From contig JAURQC010000041.1 in the NCBI GenBank assembly GCA_030836325.1, forward strand, positions 1-13,332: 13,332 bases of DNA, in the 5' to 3' direction. This DNA is from Candidatus Nanopelagicales bacterium. Lineage in GTDB: Bacteria; Actinomycetota; Actinomycetes; S36-B12. Positions within the stretch are counted from its first letter, which is position 1, and the number at the start of each line of letters is the position of its first letter. The notes under the pieces are model-generated. The model searched no databases and was not told the DNA's origin. It saw only the letters and a program-made list of their open reading frames with translations. A program made the translations under genes and the position numbers. Positions 6,577 to 12,967 of this stretch are shown here, piece by piece.

Positions 6577-7365
6577 ATGTCCATTCTCGTCTCGGACTTG
6601 CGGTTGCGCTGGCGCTCGTTGCTGTGGTGGAGCATCAGTGTTCTCGCGCTTTCTGCTCTTGTTGCCGCGTTCTACAAGTCGATTGCCCAAGAGAATGCAT
6701 ATGCAGACGTCTTCGGGAGCCTGCCGGAATCGCTCCAGGGACTCCTTGGTGGAGTGGATCTTGGGACACCTGTCGGCTACCTGTCGACCGAGATGTACTC
6801 GTTCTTCATGCCGGCGGTGTTGTTGGTGTTTGCCATCGGTCGAGCGACATCCGCGCTGGCCGGTGAAGAGGAAGACCACACTCTCGATCTGCTTCTTGCT
6901 CAACCGGTGAGCAGGTCTGCCCTCTACGCGCAAAAGGTGGTCGGCCTCATGATCGGCGTGGCCGCGTTGTCGATTGCGGTCGCACTCCCTGTGCTCGCAC
7001 TGTCTGACTGGGCGGAATTGGATGTTCCGGCTGCCAACCTCTGGGCGGCGACAGCCCAACTTTTCGCCTTCGTGATCTTCTTGGCCATGCTGGCCCTCGC
7101 GGTGTCTGCAGCCCTTGGGCGACGTTCACTCGGCATTGGAATAGCCGCAGGTTTGGCGTTTGTCAGTTATCTCATCGACGGGTTCGGGAAGAGTGTGGAA
7201 TGGCTCGAACCGTGGCGGGTTGTGACCCCTTGGTACTGGTACGACGTCAGCGAGGCGTTGACCGAATCTATGCCGTGGGGATCGTTTTTCGTATTGATTG
7301 TTGGGGCGGTCTTGGTAGGTGCGCTGGGACTCATCGGATTCAACCGTCGTAATCTTCGGGCGTGA
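6577..7365 (+). CDS. ABC-2 type transporter permease
   Basis: This 262-residue integral membrane protein has about six predicted hydrophobic segments: residues 15-35, 71-90, 119-141, 156-177, 183-197 and 232-255. An N-terminal basic segment (LRLRWRS) precedes the first helix. The EEEDHTLDLLLAQPVSRSALYAQK stretch (split here between two helices) is the characteristic coupling region of ABC-2 permeases that contacts the ATPase. ATG at 6577, 4 nt after the ATPase stop, is the likely start; GTG at 6565 in the same frame would overlap the ATPase gene, and the reading frame back to 6505 lies inside it. The last four bases overlap the GTG start of the hydrolase gene, so translation is probably coupled. 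Together with the ATPase it should form a homodimeric-permease exporter. Confidence 0.88.
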   Translation: MSILVSDLRLRWRSLLWWSISVLALSALVAAFYKSIAQENAYADVFGSLPESLQGLLGGVDLGTPVGYLSTEMYSFFMPAVLLVFAIGRATSALAGEEEDHTLDLLLAQPVSRSALYAQKVVGLMIGVAALSIAVALPVLALSDWAELDVPAANLWAATAQLFAFVIFLAMLALAVSAALGRRSLGIGIAAGLAFVSYLIDGFGKSVEWLEPWRVVTPWYWYDVSEALTESMPWGSFFVLIVGAVLVGALGLIGFNRRNLRA

Positions 7366-8288
7366 CGACTGCAGTTCGGCCCGAGCGGCCTTTCGAGAGA
7401 CACGAGGCTCTCTTGACGCAGCGCACGTTGTACTACCGCCACGCACCCGCGGCCGATCCGGATGCTCCGACGGCCCTCTTCTTGCACGGACTTGGTGGCT
7501 CTGCTTTGAACTGGACCGACTTCATGGGTCGCATGAGCGAGCGTTTGAACTGCTACGCACTCGACCTGCACGGGTTCGGGGCATCACCGCCACCGCGTGA
7601 CGGTGACATGACTCCACGCGGTCACGCGCGCGCCGTCGCTGACTTCATCCTTGAGCGTGACCTCGGCCCCGTCCATCTGTTCGGCAACTCGATGGGCGGT
7701 GCCATCGCGCTCCAACTTGCCGCCCGGCGCCCCGACCTGTCGCGCAGTTTGACTCTCATCTCGCCGGCGTTGCCGAGCTTGACCTACGCCACTAAAGGCA
7801 ACATCCACTTGCCGGTCATTTCGGTACCCGGGGTCGGAGAGCGGCTTATCCCCAAGTTCATCGAAACGACCACTCCCGAACAACGGGCGCAGGCGACCAT
7901 CGACGGCTGCTTTGCTGACCCCACGCGAATGCCGGTGGATCGTTTCAATGAGGCGGTTGAGGAAGTTGCGGCTCGCGACGCACGCCCCTATGCCCACGAT
8001 GCCTTCTTGACATCATTGCGCGGTCTGCTGCGCACCTACCTCGATCCCGGTCCTAACCGGCCATGGAAGTTAGCCACCAAGGTGACTGCTCCGACGCTAT
8101 TGATTTATGGCCGCAAAGATCCGCTCGTCGATTCCCGGACAGCCCACCGTGCAACCAAGTACTTCCGCGATGCACACGTCGTCGTTCTTCCCGACAGCGG
8201 TCACGTCGCGCAAATGGAACACCCGGAGTTTGTTCAGGCTGCGTGGGATCGATTCATTTGGCCGGCGGTCACCGCGATGTACGCCTGA
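7362..8288 (+). CDS. Alpha/beta hydrolase
   Basis: The 308-residue protein is an alpha/beta-hydrolase-fold enzyme. The oxyanion-hole motif is LHGLGGS (41-47), the nucleophile elbow is GNSMGG with Ser110, the acid is Asp253 in YGRKDPLV and the catalytic histidine is His281 in DSGHVAQMEHP. A cap region of about 80 residues (roughly 140-220) covers the active site. These enzymes hydrolyse esters, lactones or C-C bonds; the substrate cannot be predicted. There is no signal peptide, so it acts in the cytoplasm. The GTG start overlaps the permease stop by 4 nt (GTGA), which shows it belongs to the exporter operon and may act on the same compound or one related to it. The 94-bp non-coding gap that follows ends this operon. 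Confidence 0.9.
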   Translation: MTTAVRPERPFERHEALLTQRTLYYRHAPAADPDAPTALFLHGLGGSALNWTDFMGRMSERLNCYALDLHGFGASPPPRDGDMTPRGHARAVADFILERDLGPVHLFGNSMGGAIALQLAARRPDLSRSLTLISPALPSLTYATKGNIHLPVISVPGVGERLIPKFIETTTPEQRAQATIDGCFADPTRMPVDRFNEAVEEVAARDARPYAHDAFLTSLRGLLRTYLDPGPNRPWKLATKVTAPTLLIYGRKDPLVDSRTAHRATKYFRDAHVVVLPDSGHVAQMEHPEFVQAAWDRFIWPAVTAMYA

Positions 8289-8301
8289 TCGTCCTCCTGA
8301 G

Positions 8302-8310
8302 TTATCCACA
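8302..8310 (+). promoter_or_regulatory. DnaA-box-like TTATCCACA upstream of the Tad operon
   Basis: TTATCCACA is a perfect match to the strict DnaA box. It stands alone in the 94-bp gap before tadA and is followed by an A8 tract (8314-8321) that is striking in GC-rich DNA and could bend the helix or act as an UP element. A single box does not make an origin; transcriptional control by DnaA or another protein is possible but unproven. Confidence 0.4.
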
Positions 8311-8329
8311 GCCAAAAAAAAGGTATTCC

Positions 8330-8346
8330 GTCCGCTGCTTGCGGAC
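8330..8346 (+). other. GC-rich hairpin in the tadA leader
   Basis: GTCCGC, loop TGCTT, GCGGAC forms a perfect 6-bp inverted repeat 36 nt before the tadA ATG. It is not followed by a T run, so it is unlikely to be a terminator for the upstream operon. It could be an operator or a leader hairpin of the Tad transcript. A TAGCGT at 8350-8355 directly after it is a weak -10 candidate for the Tad operon. Confidence 0.35.
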
Positions 8347-8370
8347 ATTTAGCGTCATCGACGTCCATGA

Positions 8371-8376
8371 AAGGGG
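8371..8376 (+). promoter_or_regulatory. Ribosome binding site of tadA
   Basis: AAGGGG lies 6 nt before the ATG at 8383 and supports that start. A different ATG at 8367 opens only a 12-codon frame. Confidence 0.55.
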
Positions 8377-8382
8377 TCGTCG

Positions 8383-9660
8383 ATGCAGCAGCGTGCGCAT
8401 TGGTGTGAGCAGGTTGAGCAACGCGTTCGCGAAGAAGTTCGGGTGCTCCGCCTGGATCCGATGCACGATGGATCGCAGGTGCTGTCGCTGATCGAGAGGA
8501 TCAGCGCGGATATCGTCATCGGAGGTGCGAATGTCTCCGACTACAGCCCATCGGTCGGTGCCGATGTCGCCCAGGTGATCTCTACGGTCCATCACTCGAT
8601 CTGCGGATTCGGTCCTCTGCAACCCTTCTTCGATGACGATTCGGTCGAGGAGATTTGGATCAATGAGCCCGGCAGAGTGTTCATTGCACGCCGGGGCCTG
8701 AGTGAACTCACACCGGTTGTCATGACCTCAGTTCAGGTTCGTGACGTTGTTGAACGCATGTTGCGCTGGTCCGGACGCCGGTTGGATCTGTCGCAACCCT
8801 TTGTCGATGCAACGCTGCCCGATGGAAGCCGATTGCATGTAGTGATCCCCGATGTGACGCGCGAGCACTGGGCAGTGAACATCCGCAGATTCGTGATTCG
8901 ACCCAGCAACATTCACGACCTCGTGGGCACCGGAACCGTGACGTCGCACGCTGCGACATTCTTGGAGGCGTCGATCATCGCTGGTTCGAACATCGTCGTG
9001 GTGGGCGGAACTCAGGCAGGGAAAACAACTTTGCTAAATGCGCTGCTCGGTTCTGTTCCGGCCCGTGAACGCATCATCAGTTGTGAGGAAGTTTTCGAAG
9101 TTCGCTGTGATCACCCGGATTGGATAGCAATGCAGACCCGGGACGCCAGTTTGGAGGGCACTGGAGAGATCCCTTTGCGTCGACTGGTTCGAGAAGCACT
9201 ACGCATGCGTCCCACTCGCTTGATCGTTGGTGAGGTGCGGCAAGCGGAGTCCTTGGACTTGCTCGTCGCAATGAATTCCGGGATGCCCTCCATGTCCACA
9301 TTGCACGCCAATAGTGCTCGCGAGGCAGTCACCAAGTTGTGCACGCTTCCGTTATTGGCCGGGCAGAACATTCCCGGTGATTTTGTTGTGCCCACGGTCG
9401 CATCGAGCGTCGATCTCATCGTCCACACAGCCACGGATGTCCAGGGACGCCGGCAGGTCCGCGAGATTGCAGCTTTGACGGGGCGAGTTGAATCAGGCAC
9501 CGTCGAGTTGGCGTCAATCTTCGCCGACCGCGGTGAGGGTCTGCAGCGGGATCGCGGTTTTCCAGCACGCATCGATCATTACCGCCGTCACGGCTTCGAT
9601 GTTGCCGAACTGCTGGCTACGCAGGAGTCTGGTCGGCCCATGAAGCGGATGGCGGCCTGA
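8383..9660 (+). CDS. tadA: CpaF/TadA-type pilus assembly ATPase
   Basis: The 425-residue protein is a secretion ATPase of the type II/IV superfamily that powers Tad pilus assembly. The N-terminal domain (about 60-190) holds GFGPLQPFFDD, followed by DATLPDGSRLHV. The ATPase core has Walker A GGTQAGKTT (208-216), the Asp-box equivalent ISCEEVFEV, Walker B LIVGEVRQ (Glu284) and the His box STLHANS (His308). The Gln-Ala inside the P-loop and the segment LEGTGEIPLRRLVREALRMR recall, from memory, a widespread actinobacterial CpaF subgroup distinct from the mycobacterial Rv3659c-type. The start is set by AAGGGG 6 nt upstream. It is the first gene of the Tad operon and its stop overlaps the tadB start as TGATG. 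The usual CpaE/TadZ gene is not found upstream; the preceding gene is an unrelated hydrolase. Confidence 0.95.
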   Translation: MQQRAHWCEQVEQRVREEVRVLRLDPMHDGSQVLSLIERISADIVIGGANVSDYSPSVGADVAQVISTVHHSICGFGPLQPFFDDDSVEEIWINEPGRVFIARRGLSELTPVVMTSVQVRDVVERMLRWSGRRLDLSQPFVDATLPDGSRLHVVIPDVTREHWAVNIRRFVIRPSNIHDLVGTGTVTSHAATFLEASIIAGSNIVVVGGTQAGKTTLLNALLGSVPARERIISCEEVFEVRCDHPDWIAMQTRDASLEGTGEIPLRRLVREALRMRPTRLIVGEVRQAESLDLLVAMNSGMPSMSTLHANSAREAVTKLCTLPLLAGQNIPGDFVVPTVASSVDLIVHTATDVQGRRQVREIAALTGRVESGTVELASIFADRGEGLQRDRGFPARIDHYRRHGFDVAELLATQESGRPMKRMAA

Positions 9661-10517
9661 TGGGTGCTGTGATCGGTCTGGGTGTAGGGCTGGGAATTCT
9701 GTTGATCGTCATCACCGTAGCCGGGGATCGGTCTGATCGACCTTCACGCGTGAGGCGGATGAACCGGATCGATTCCCTGGTGCATGCAGCGGGCATCCCC
9801 CGTTTGACCTCGGCAGGGCTCGTGGGAGCGAGTGTCGGATCCGCTGTGGTCGTTGCCGCGGCCGCCTTGATCGTGACGGCGGTTCCTATGGTCGCGTTGC
9901 TGGCGGGTGCGGCATCGGCAAGTGTCCCGGTGGTTTTGCTGCGCCGGCGCATCGTCCAGCAAGGCAAGGCTCGACAGGATTCTTGGCCGGACACCGTCGA
10001 CCAACTGGCATCTGCTGTCCGTGCGGGGCTGGCGCTACCAGAGGCCGTCGGGGACCTTGCACGTCGCGGACCCGAACCGCTGCGCATGTCTTTCGCGGAG
10101 TTCGAAGCCGAATACCGGGCCACCGGTTCGTTTCCTCGAGCCCTAGACGCGTTGCAGGATGCCCTTGCCGATCCAGTTGCCGATCGCGTCTGTGCGTCAT
10201 TGCGGATCGCGCGCGACGTTGGAGGTAGCGATCTCGGTCATGTCTTACGCACTCTGAGTGCACTGTTGCGCGAGGACCTCCGAACACGCGGGGATATCAG
10301 CGCCCGCCAATCGTGGACTGTAAACGCCGCCCGCATCTCGGTCGCAGCACCGTGGCTGACTCTGGCGTTGTTGTGCACGCGACCCGAAGCCGTTGCGGCG
10401 TTCACGTCATGGGCCGGGACGCTCGTCCTTGCAGCCTCGGCGGGAGTTTCCGTTATCGCCTATCGACTGATGAAGCGTCTGGGGAAGTTGCCAACGCCTG
10501 AGCGGGTGATCGCGTGA
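9660..10517 (+). CDS. tadB: TadB-like pilus assembly membrane protein (T2SSF/GspF domain)
   Basis: This 285-residue protein has hydrophobic segments at residues 1-21, 51-95 (two passes) and 228-268, with a cytoplasmic helical domain between about 96 and 225. That domain carries the GspF/T2SSF pattern: WPDTVDQLASAVRAGLALPEAV, later FPRALDALQDALADPVADRV and GGSDLGHVLRTLSALLREDL. TadB and TadC form the inner-membrane platform on which the TadA ATPase works. The ATG overlaps the tadA stop by one base (TGATG) and the end overlaps tadC by 4 nt, showing tight translational coupling. Its length is typical of actinobacterial TadB. The label TadB rather than TadC rests on gene order. Confidence 0.9.
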   Translation: MGAVIGLGVGLGILLIVITVAGDRSDRPSRVRRMNRIDSLVHAAGIPRLTSAGLVGASVGSAVVVAAAALIVTAVPMVALLAGAASASVPVVLLRRRIVQQGKARQDSWPDTVDQLASAVRAGLALPEAVGDLARRGPEPLRMSFAEFEAEYRATGSFPRALDALQDALADPVADRVCASLRIARDVGGSDLGHVLRTLSALLREDLRTRGDISARQSWTVNAARISVAAPWLTLALLCTRPEAVAAFTSWAGTLVLAASAGVSVIAYRLMKRLGKLPTPERVIA

Positions 10518-11401
10518 GTAGCACGTTCCTTGGTTCTCTCGTAGGCCTGGCGGCGATGTCGGGTCTGTTGATCGTGTTCGCTCGAATTCGAGCAACAGCT
10601 GCACCATCGCTATCGATTCGAATCGGGTTGCACCGAGGAACACGATCACTGGCCGAACGTGACTCTGGTCCATTGAGCGCCTACGTGGCACTGCTCAAGC
10701 CACGCATGCTGCGCACGTCGGATGCCGCGGTCATCCGATTGGCAGCGGCCGGGCGAGTCGGCGGCATCACCCAACTTCGGTGGGATCAACTCCTGTGGGG
10801 CGGCAGTGGTCTTGGCACAGGTGCCATCGTTGGTTGGTCGGCGATTGTCAACGGTGCTACACCCATGGCCCTCATTCTTCTCCCGACGATCGGTGCGGTC
10901 CTCGGCGTTCTGTTCTTGGATCGGCGCATCAGCAGTCAGGCGAAAAAGCGGCGAGCTCGCATTGAGGGGCAACTCCCGGACGTCGCCGAGCTCCTGGCGT
11001 TTGCCGTCGCTGCTGGTGAGTCGATCATTCCGGCTTTGCATCGCGTGGCTTGCATGATCCGAGGTGACCTCGGAGATGAGATCGCCACCGTTGTAGCCGA
11101 CGCCTCAACCGGCGTTCCGATCGAACAGGCTTTGCGCGCGGCATCTGATCGGATGAATGTCCCAGCGGTGGAGAGATTCGTCGATGGTCTGGTCATCTCC
11201 CTGGAACGCGGCACACCGTTGGTGGGAGTCGTTCGTGCTCAAGCGAGTGACGCTCGAGCCGTGCAGCAGCAGACCTTGATGGAGCAGGCGGGTCGCAAGG
11301 ACGTGATCATGCTGATCCCCGTCGTGTTCTTGATCTTGCCGACTGTGGTTGTCATTGCGCTCTTCCCCGGACTTCGGGGCCTGCAGGTCCTGACGTCATA
11401 A
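10514..11401 (+). CDS. tadC: TadC-like pilus assembly membrane protein (T2SSF/GspF domain)
   Basis: The 295-residue protein is the second platform component. Hydrophobic segments lie at about residues 5-24, 95-136 (two passes) and 264-285, with the T2SSF domain between: IEGQLPDVAELLAFAVAAGE (150-169), then IEQALRAASDRMNVPAVERF and LVISLERGTPLVGVVRAQAS. This is the usual partner fold of TadB. The GTG start overlaps the tadB stop as GTGA. Unlike the other junctions in this operon, a 24-nt gap separates it from the following pilin gene, and that gap carries a strong ribosome binding site. Confidence 0.9.
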   Translation: MSSTFLGSLVGLAAMSGLLIVFARIRATAAPSLSIRIGLHRGTRSLAERDSGPLSAYVALLKPRMLRTSDAAVIRLAAAGRVGGITQLRWDQLLWGGSGLGTGAIVGWSAIVNGATPMALILLPTIGAVLGVLFLDRRISSQAKKRRARIEGQLPDVAELLAFAVAAGESIIPALHRVACMIRGDLGDEIATVVADASTGVPIEQALRAASDRMNVPAVERFVDGLVISLERGTPLVGVVRAQASDARAVQQQTLMEQAGRKDVIMLIPVVFLILPTVVVIALFPGLRGLQVLTS

Positions 11402-11410
11402 CCCAACCCA

Positions 11411-11419
11411 AGGAAAGGA
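11411..11419 (+). promoter_or_regulatory. Strong ribosome binding site of the pilin gene
   Basis: AGGAAAGGA, 6 nt before the ATG at 11426, is the longest purine-rich Shine-Dalgarno stretch in the operon. It favours 11426 over the in-frame ATG at 11432 and suggests that the pilin is translated independently and more strongly than its neighbours, as expected for a major subunit. Confidence 0.6.
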
Positions 11420-11425
11420 ATACAG

Positions 11426-11623
11426 ATGAACATGTCCCGATACCTCCACATCCGACTCATGGCGTGGATCGAAGAGGCGATCAATGATGAACGAGGAGAC
11501 GTTCCCGGTTGGGTCCTTGTGACCGTGATGACCGCGGGGCTCGTCACAGCGATTTGGCTGATTGCCGACGATCAACTCACATCGGTGCTCGATCGAGCAA
11601 TCTCCAGCGTTTCCCAAGCGTGA
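11426..11623 (+). CDS. Small Flp-type pilin-like protein
   Basis: This 65-residue protein has a hydrophilic N-terminal part ending DERG (21-24), a single hydrophobic helix at about 29-47 (WVLVTVMTAGLVTAIWLIA) and a short polar tail. Its size, layout and position after tadC mark it as the major Flp/Tad pilin of the locus, in the style of the actinobacterial GDVPGWVL pilins. Cleavage after Gly24 would give a mature peptide of 41 residues. The canonical Glu at +5 of a type IV prepilin is missing: Trp29 stands there and a Pro-Gly (27-28) precedes the helix. It has its own strong ribosome binding site and its stop overlaps the next gene's GTG by 4 nt. The pilin role is inferred from context and layout. 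Confidence 0.75.
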   Translation: MNMSRYLHIRLMAWIEEAINDERGDVPGWVLVTVMTAGLVTAIWLIADDQLTSVLDRAISSVSQA

Positions 11624-12054
11624 CATCACCACGAAACATCCTCGCCAGGCTGTCAGCCGATGAGGGCGCGGCTCCGGTCGAATTCGCTTTGGTGACGCCG
11701 CTGCTCCTGCTCGTGGCGTTGGCCGTGCTGCAACTAGCGCTCGCCTTGCACGTCCGTGGTGTTGCGATCGGCGCTGCTTCGGAGGGAGCCCGCGTTGCGG
11801 CGGTTTCCCCGCAGGACATGTCGATCGGTAGGCAGCGGACAGAACGGATCCTTGCCGACTCGATCGCAGGAGCAGCGATCCGGAGCACGAATGTACGTAT
11901 CGATCGCAGTGGTCCGGTCACAGTTGCAGCCGTGGACGTCACGATGGACCTTCCGCTTGTGGGCCTGCTCGGACCAACACCCATGACGGTGACAGGACGG
12001 TCGGTCATGGAATCCACTAGCGAACTTCTGCCGGGTTTCTCACCGGATTGGTGA
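11620..12054 (+). CDS. TadE-like pseudopilin
   Basis: The 144-residue protein has a short basic N-terminus, then DEGAAPVEFALVTPLLLLV, the classic TadE prepilin-type signal: cleavage after Gly16 leaves Ala17 and places Glu21 at +5. A hydrophobic helix (about 20-44) follows, then an extracytoplasmic domain of roughly 95 residues with RGVAIGAASEGARVAAV. TadE proteins are minor pseudopilins that take part in pilus assembly. The GTG start at 11620 overlaps the pilin stop as GTGA; the frame stays open further upstream, but that region is the pilin gene in another frame. The frame ends 4 nt before the next TadE-like gene. Confidence 0.86.
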   Translation: MTSPRNILARLSADEGAAPVEFALVTPLLLLVALAVLQLALALHVRGVAIGAASEGARVAAVSPQDMSIGRQRTERILADSIAGAAIRSTNVRIDRSGPVTVAAVDVTMDLPLVGLLGPTPMTVTGRSVMESTSELLPGFSPDW

Positions 12055-12058
12055 CCAG

Positions 12059-12511
12059 ATGACCAAGGTAGGAAAGCTAACGACGTTGAAGAACGACGAC
12101 GGCAACGCGATTGTGGAGTTCATCGCCGTTGCGATCGGAATCATGATTCCGATCGGCTACCTCGTTGTTGCCTTATCCGATGTCCTCAGTGCCTACGCGG
12201 CAGCACACAGCGCAGCGCGGGAGGCCTCGCGCGTTTACGTTCGTGACGTTGCCGTCAGCGGCGGTGAGTTTCGGGCACGGCAAGCAGCGAACATCGCATT
12301 CGCCGATCGTGGTCTCGATTTGCCCGTCGAGAGCGTCGCCTTCGAGTGCTCGCTTGGTGGTTGTTTGGAACCAGGCAGCCGGATCCGGGTCGTTATCAAC
12401 TGGCAGATGCCCCTTCCCTGGCTGCCCGAGCCGCTGAGCGCCATCGGTTACATCCCGGTGTCGGCGTCGCAGGAGTTCGTCGTCGACAGCTACCGACCGG
12501 CGGGTGTGTGA
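12059..12511 (+). CDS. Second TadE-like pseudopilin
   Basis: The 150-residue protein begins with a lysine-rich segment and then DDGNAIVEFIAVAIGIMIP, a prepilin-type signal with the cleavage Gly15 and Glu20 at +5, followed by one hydrophobic helix (about 20-45). The AAAHSAAREASRVYVRD segment after the helix is typical of TadE/TadG pseudopilins. The outer domain contains two cysteines (ECSLGGC) that could form a disulfide outside the cell. It starts 4 nt after the preceding stop, and its own stop overlaps the next start as TGATG. Together with the neighbouring genes it would supply minor pilus subunits. Confidence 0.83.
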   Translation: MTKVGKLTTLKNDDGNAIVEFIAVAIGIMIPIGYLVVALSDVLSAYAAAHSAAREASRVYVRDVAVSGGEFRARQAANIAFADRGLDLPVESVAFECSLGGCLEPGSRIRVVINWQMPLPWLPEPLSAIGYIPVSASQEFVVDSYRPAGV

Positions 12512-12936
12512 TGACAGACCCATTGGACGATCGAGGCAGCGTCCTGGTTTTGGGAATCGGGCTGATCGGGGTGCTGCTTCTTTCGGTGTCTGTTGTCACG
12601 GATGCTGGTCTGGCCTTCATTCAGCGGTCCGCGCTCCAAGCGCGAGCCGATGCAGCGGTGCTCGCCGGGGCGCAGGGCCTTGACCTAGATGCCTACTACG
12701 CCAACGGCGCAACTGAGGCGACCGCTCTCGTCCCGGCCAACGCTCGCGCACTCGCCGCCGATCAGCTTGCGCGGGCCCAGCAGCAAGCAGTCATTGATGG
12801 GCTGGAGGTTGTCGAGCTGTCAGCTTCGCCACGGGAGGTTGTGACAACGTTGCGAGCTCCGATCCAAACAGCCTTCTGGCCGCTAGAGGCCACGATCACC
12901 GTCGAATCCTCGGCCCGGTTGGACTACGTCGGCTAG
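12511..12936 (+). CDS. TadG/Rv3654c-like pilus-associated protein
   Basis: This 141-residue protein starts MTDPLDDRGSVLVLGIG, with Gly9 at a prepilin-like position, and has one hydrophobic helix (about 11-32). There is no Glu at +5. The helix is followed by FIQRSALQARADAAVLAGAQ, the hallmark stretch of TadG-type and Rv3654c-type proteins (substrate-like helix after the membrane anchor). It is the last gene of the Tad operon, shorter than classical TadG because it lacks a von Willebrand domain. The ATG overlaps the upstream stop by one base, which decides the start against the longer frame from 12346. prfB begins 31 nt after its stop. Confidence 0.82.
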   Translation: MTDPLDDRGSVLVLGIGLIGVLLLSVSVVTDAGLAFIQRSALQARADAAVLAGAQGLDLDAYYANGATEATALVPANARALAADQLARAQQQAVIDGLEVVELSASPREVVTTLRAPIQTAFWPLEATITVESSARLDYVG

Positions 12937-12953
12937 CGCTCCGGGGCGCGCCG

Positions 12954-12959
12954 TACCCT
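12954..12959 (+). promoter_or_regulatory. Putative -10 box of prfB
   Basis: TACCCT ends 8 nt before the prfB GTG, in the 31-nt gap after the Tad operon. It is the same hexamer as before the ferritin-like gene. No ribosome binding site lies between it and the GTG (the gap is pyrimidine-rich, TTCCCCTC), so prfB is probably translated from a leaderless mRNA with its own promoter. Confidence 0.45.
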
Positions 12960-12967
12960 TTCCCCTC

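Noticed and set aside
6469..7059. Minus-strand open frame of 196 codons opposite the ABC genes
   Set aside because: Arg/His-rich composition is typical of an antisense shadow; both ABC genes on the plus strand are certain.
8302..8310. Chromosomal replication origin
   Set aside because: Only one DnaA box is present, with no dnaA, dnaN or cluster of boxes nearby.
8367..8408. 12-codon reading frame before tadA as a leader peptide
   Set aside because: No ribosome binding site, no regulatory codon run, and it overlaps the tadA start in another frame.
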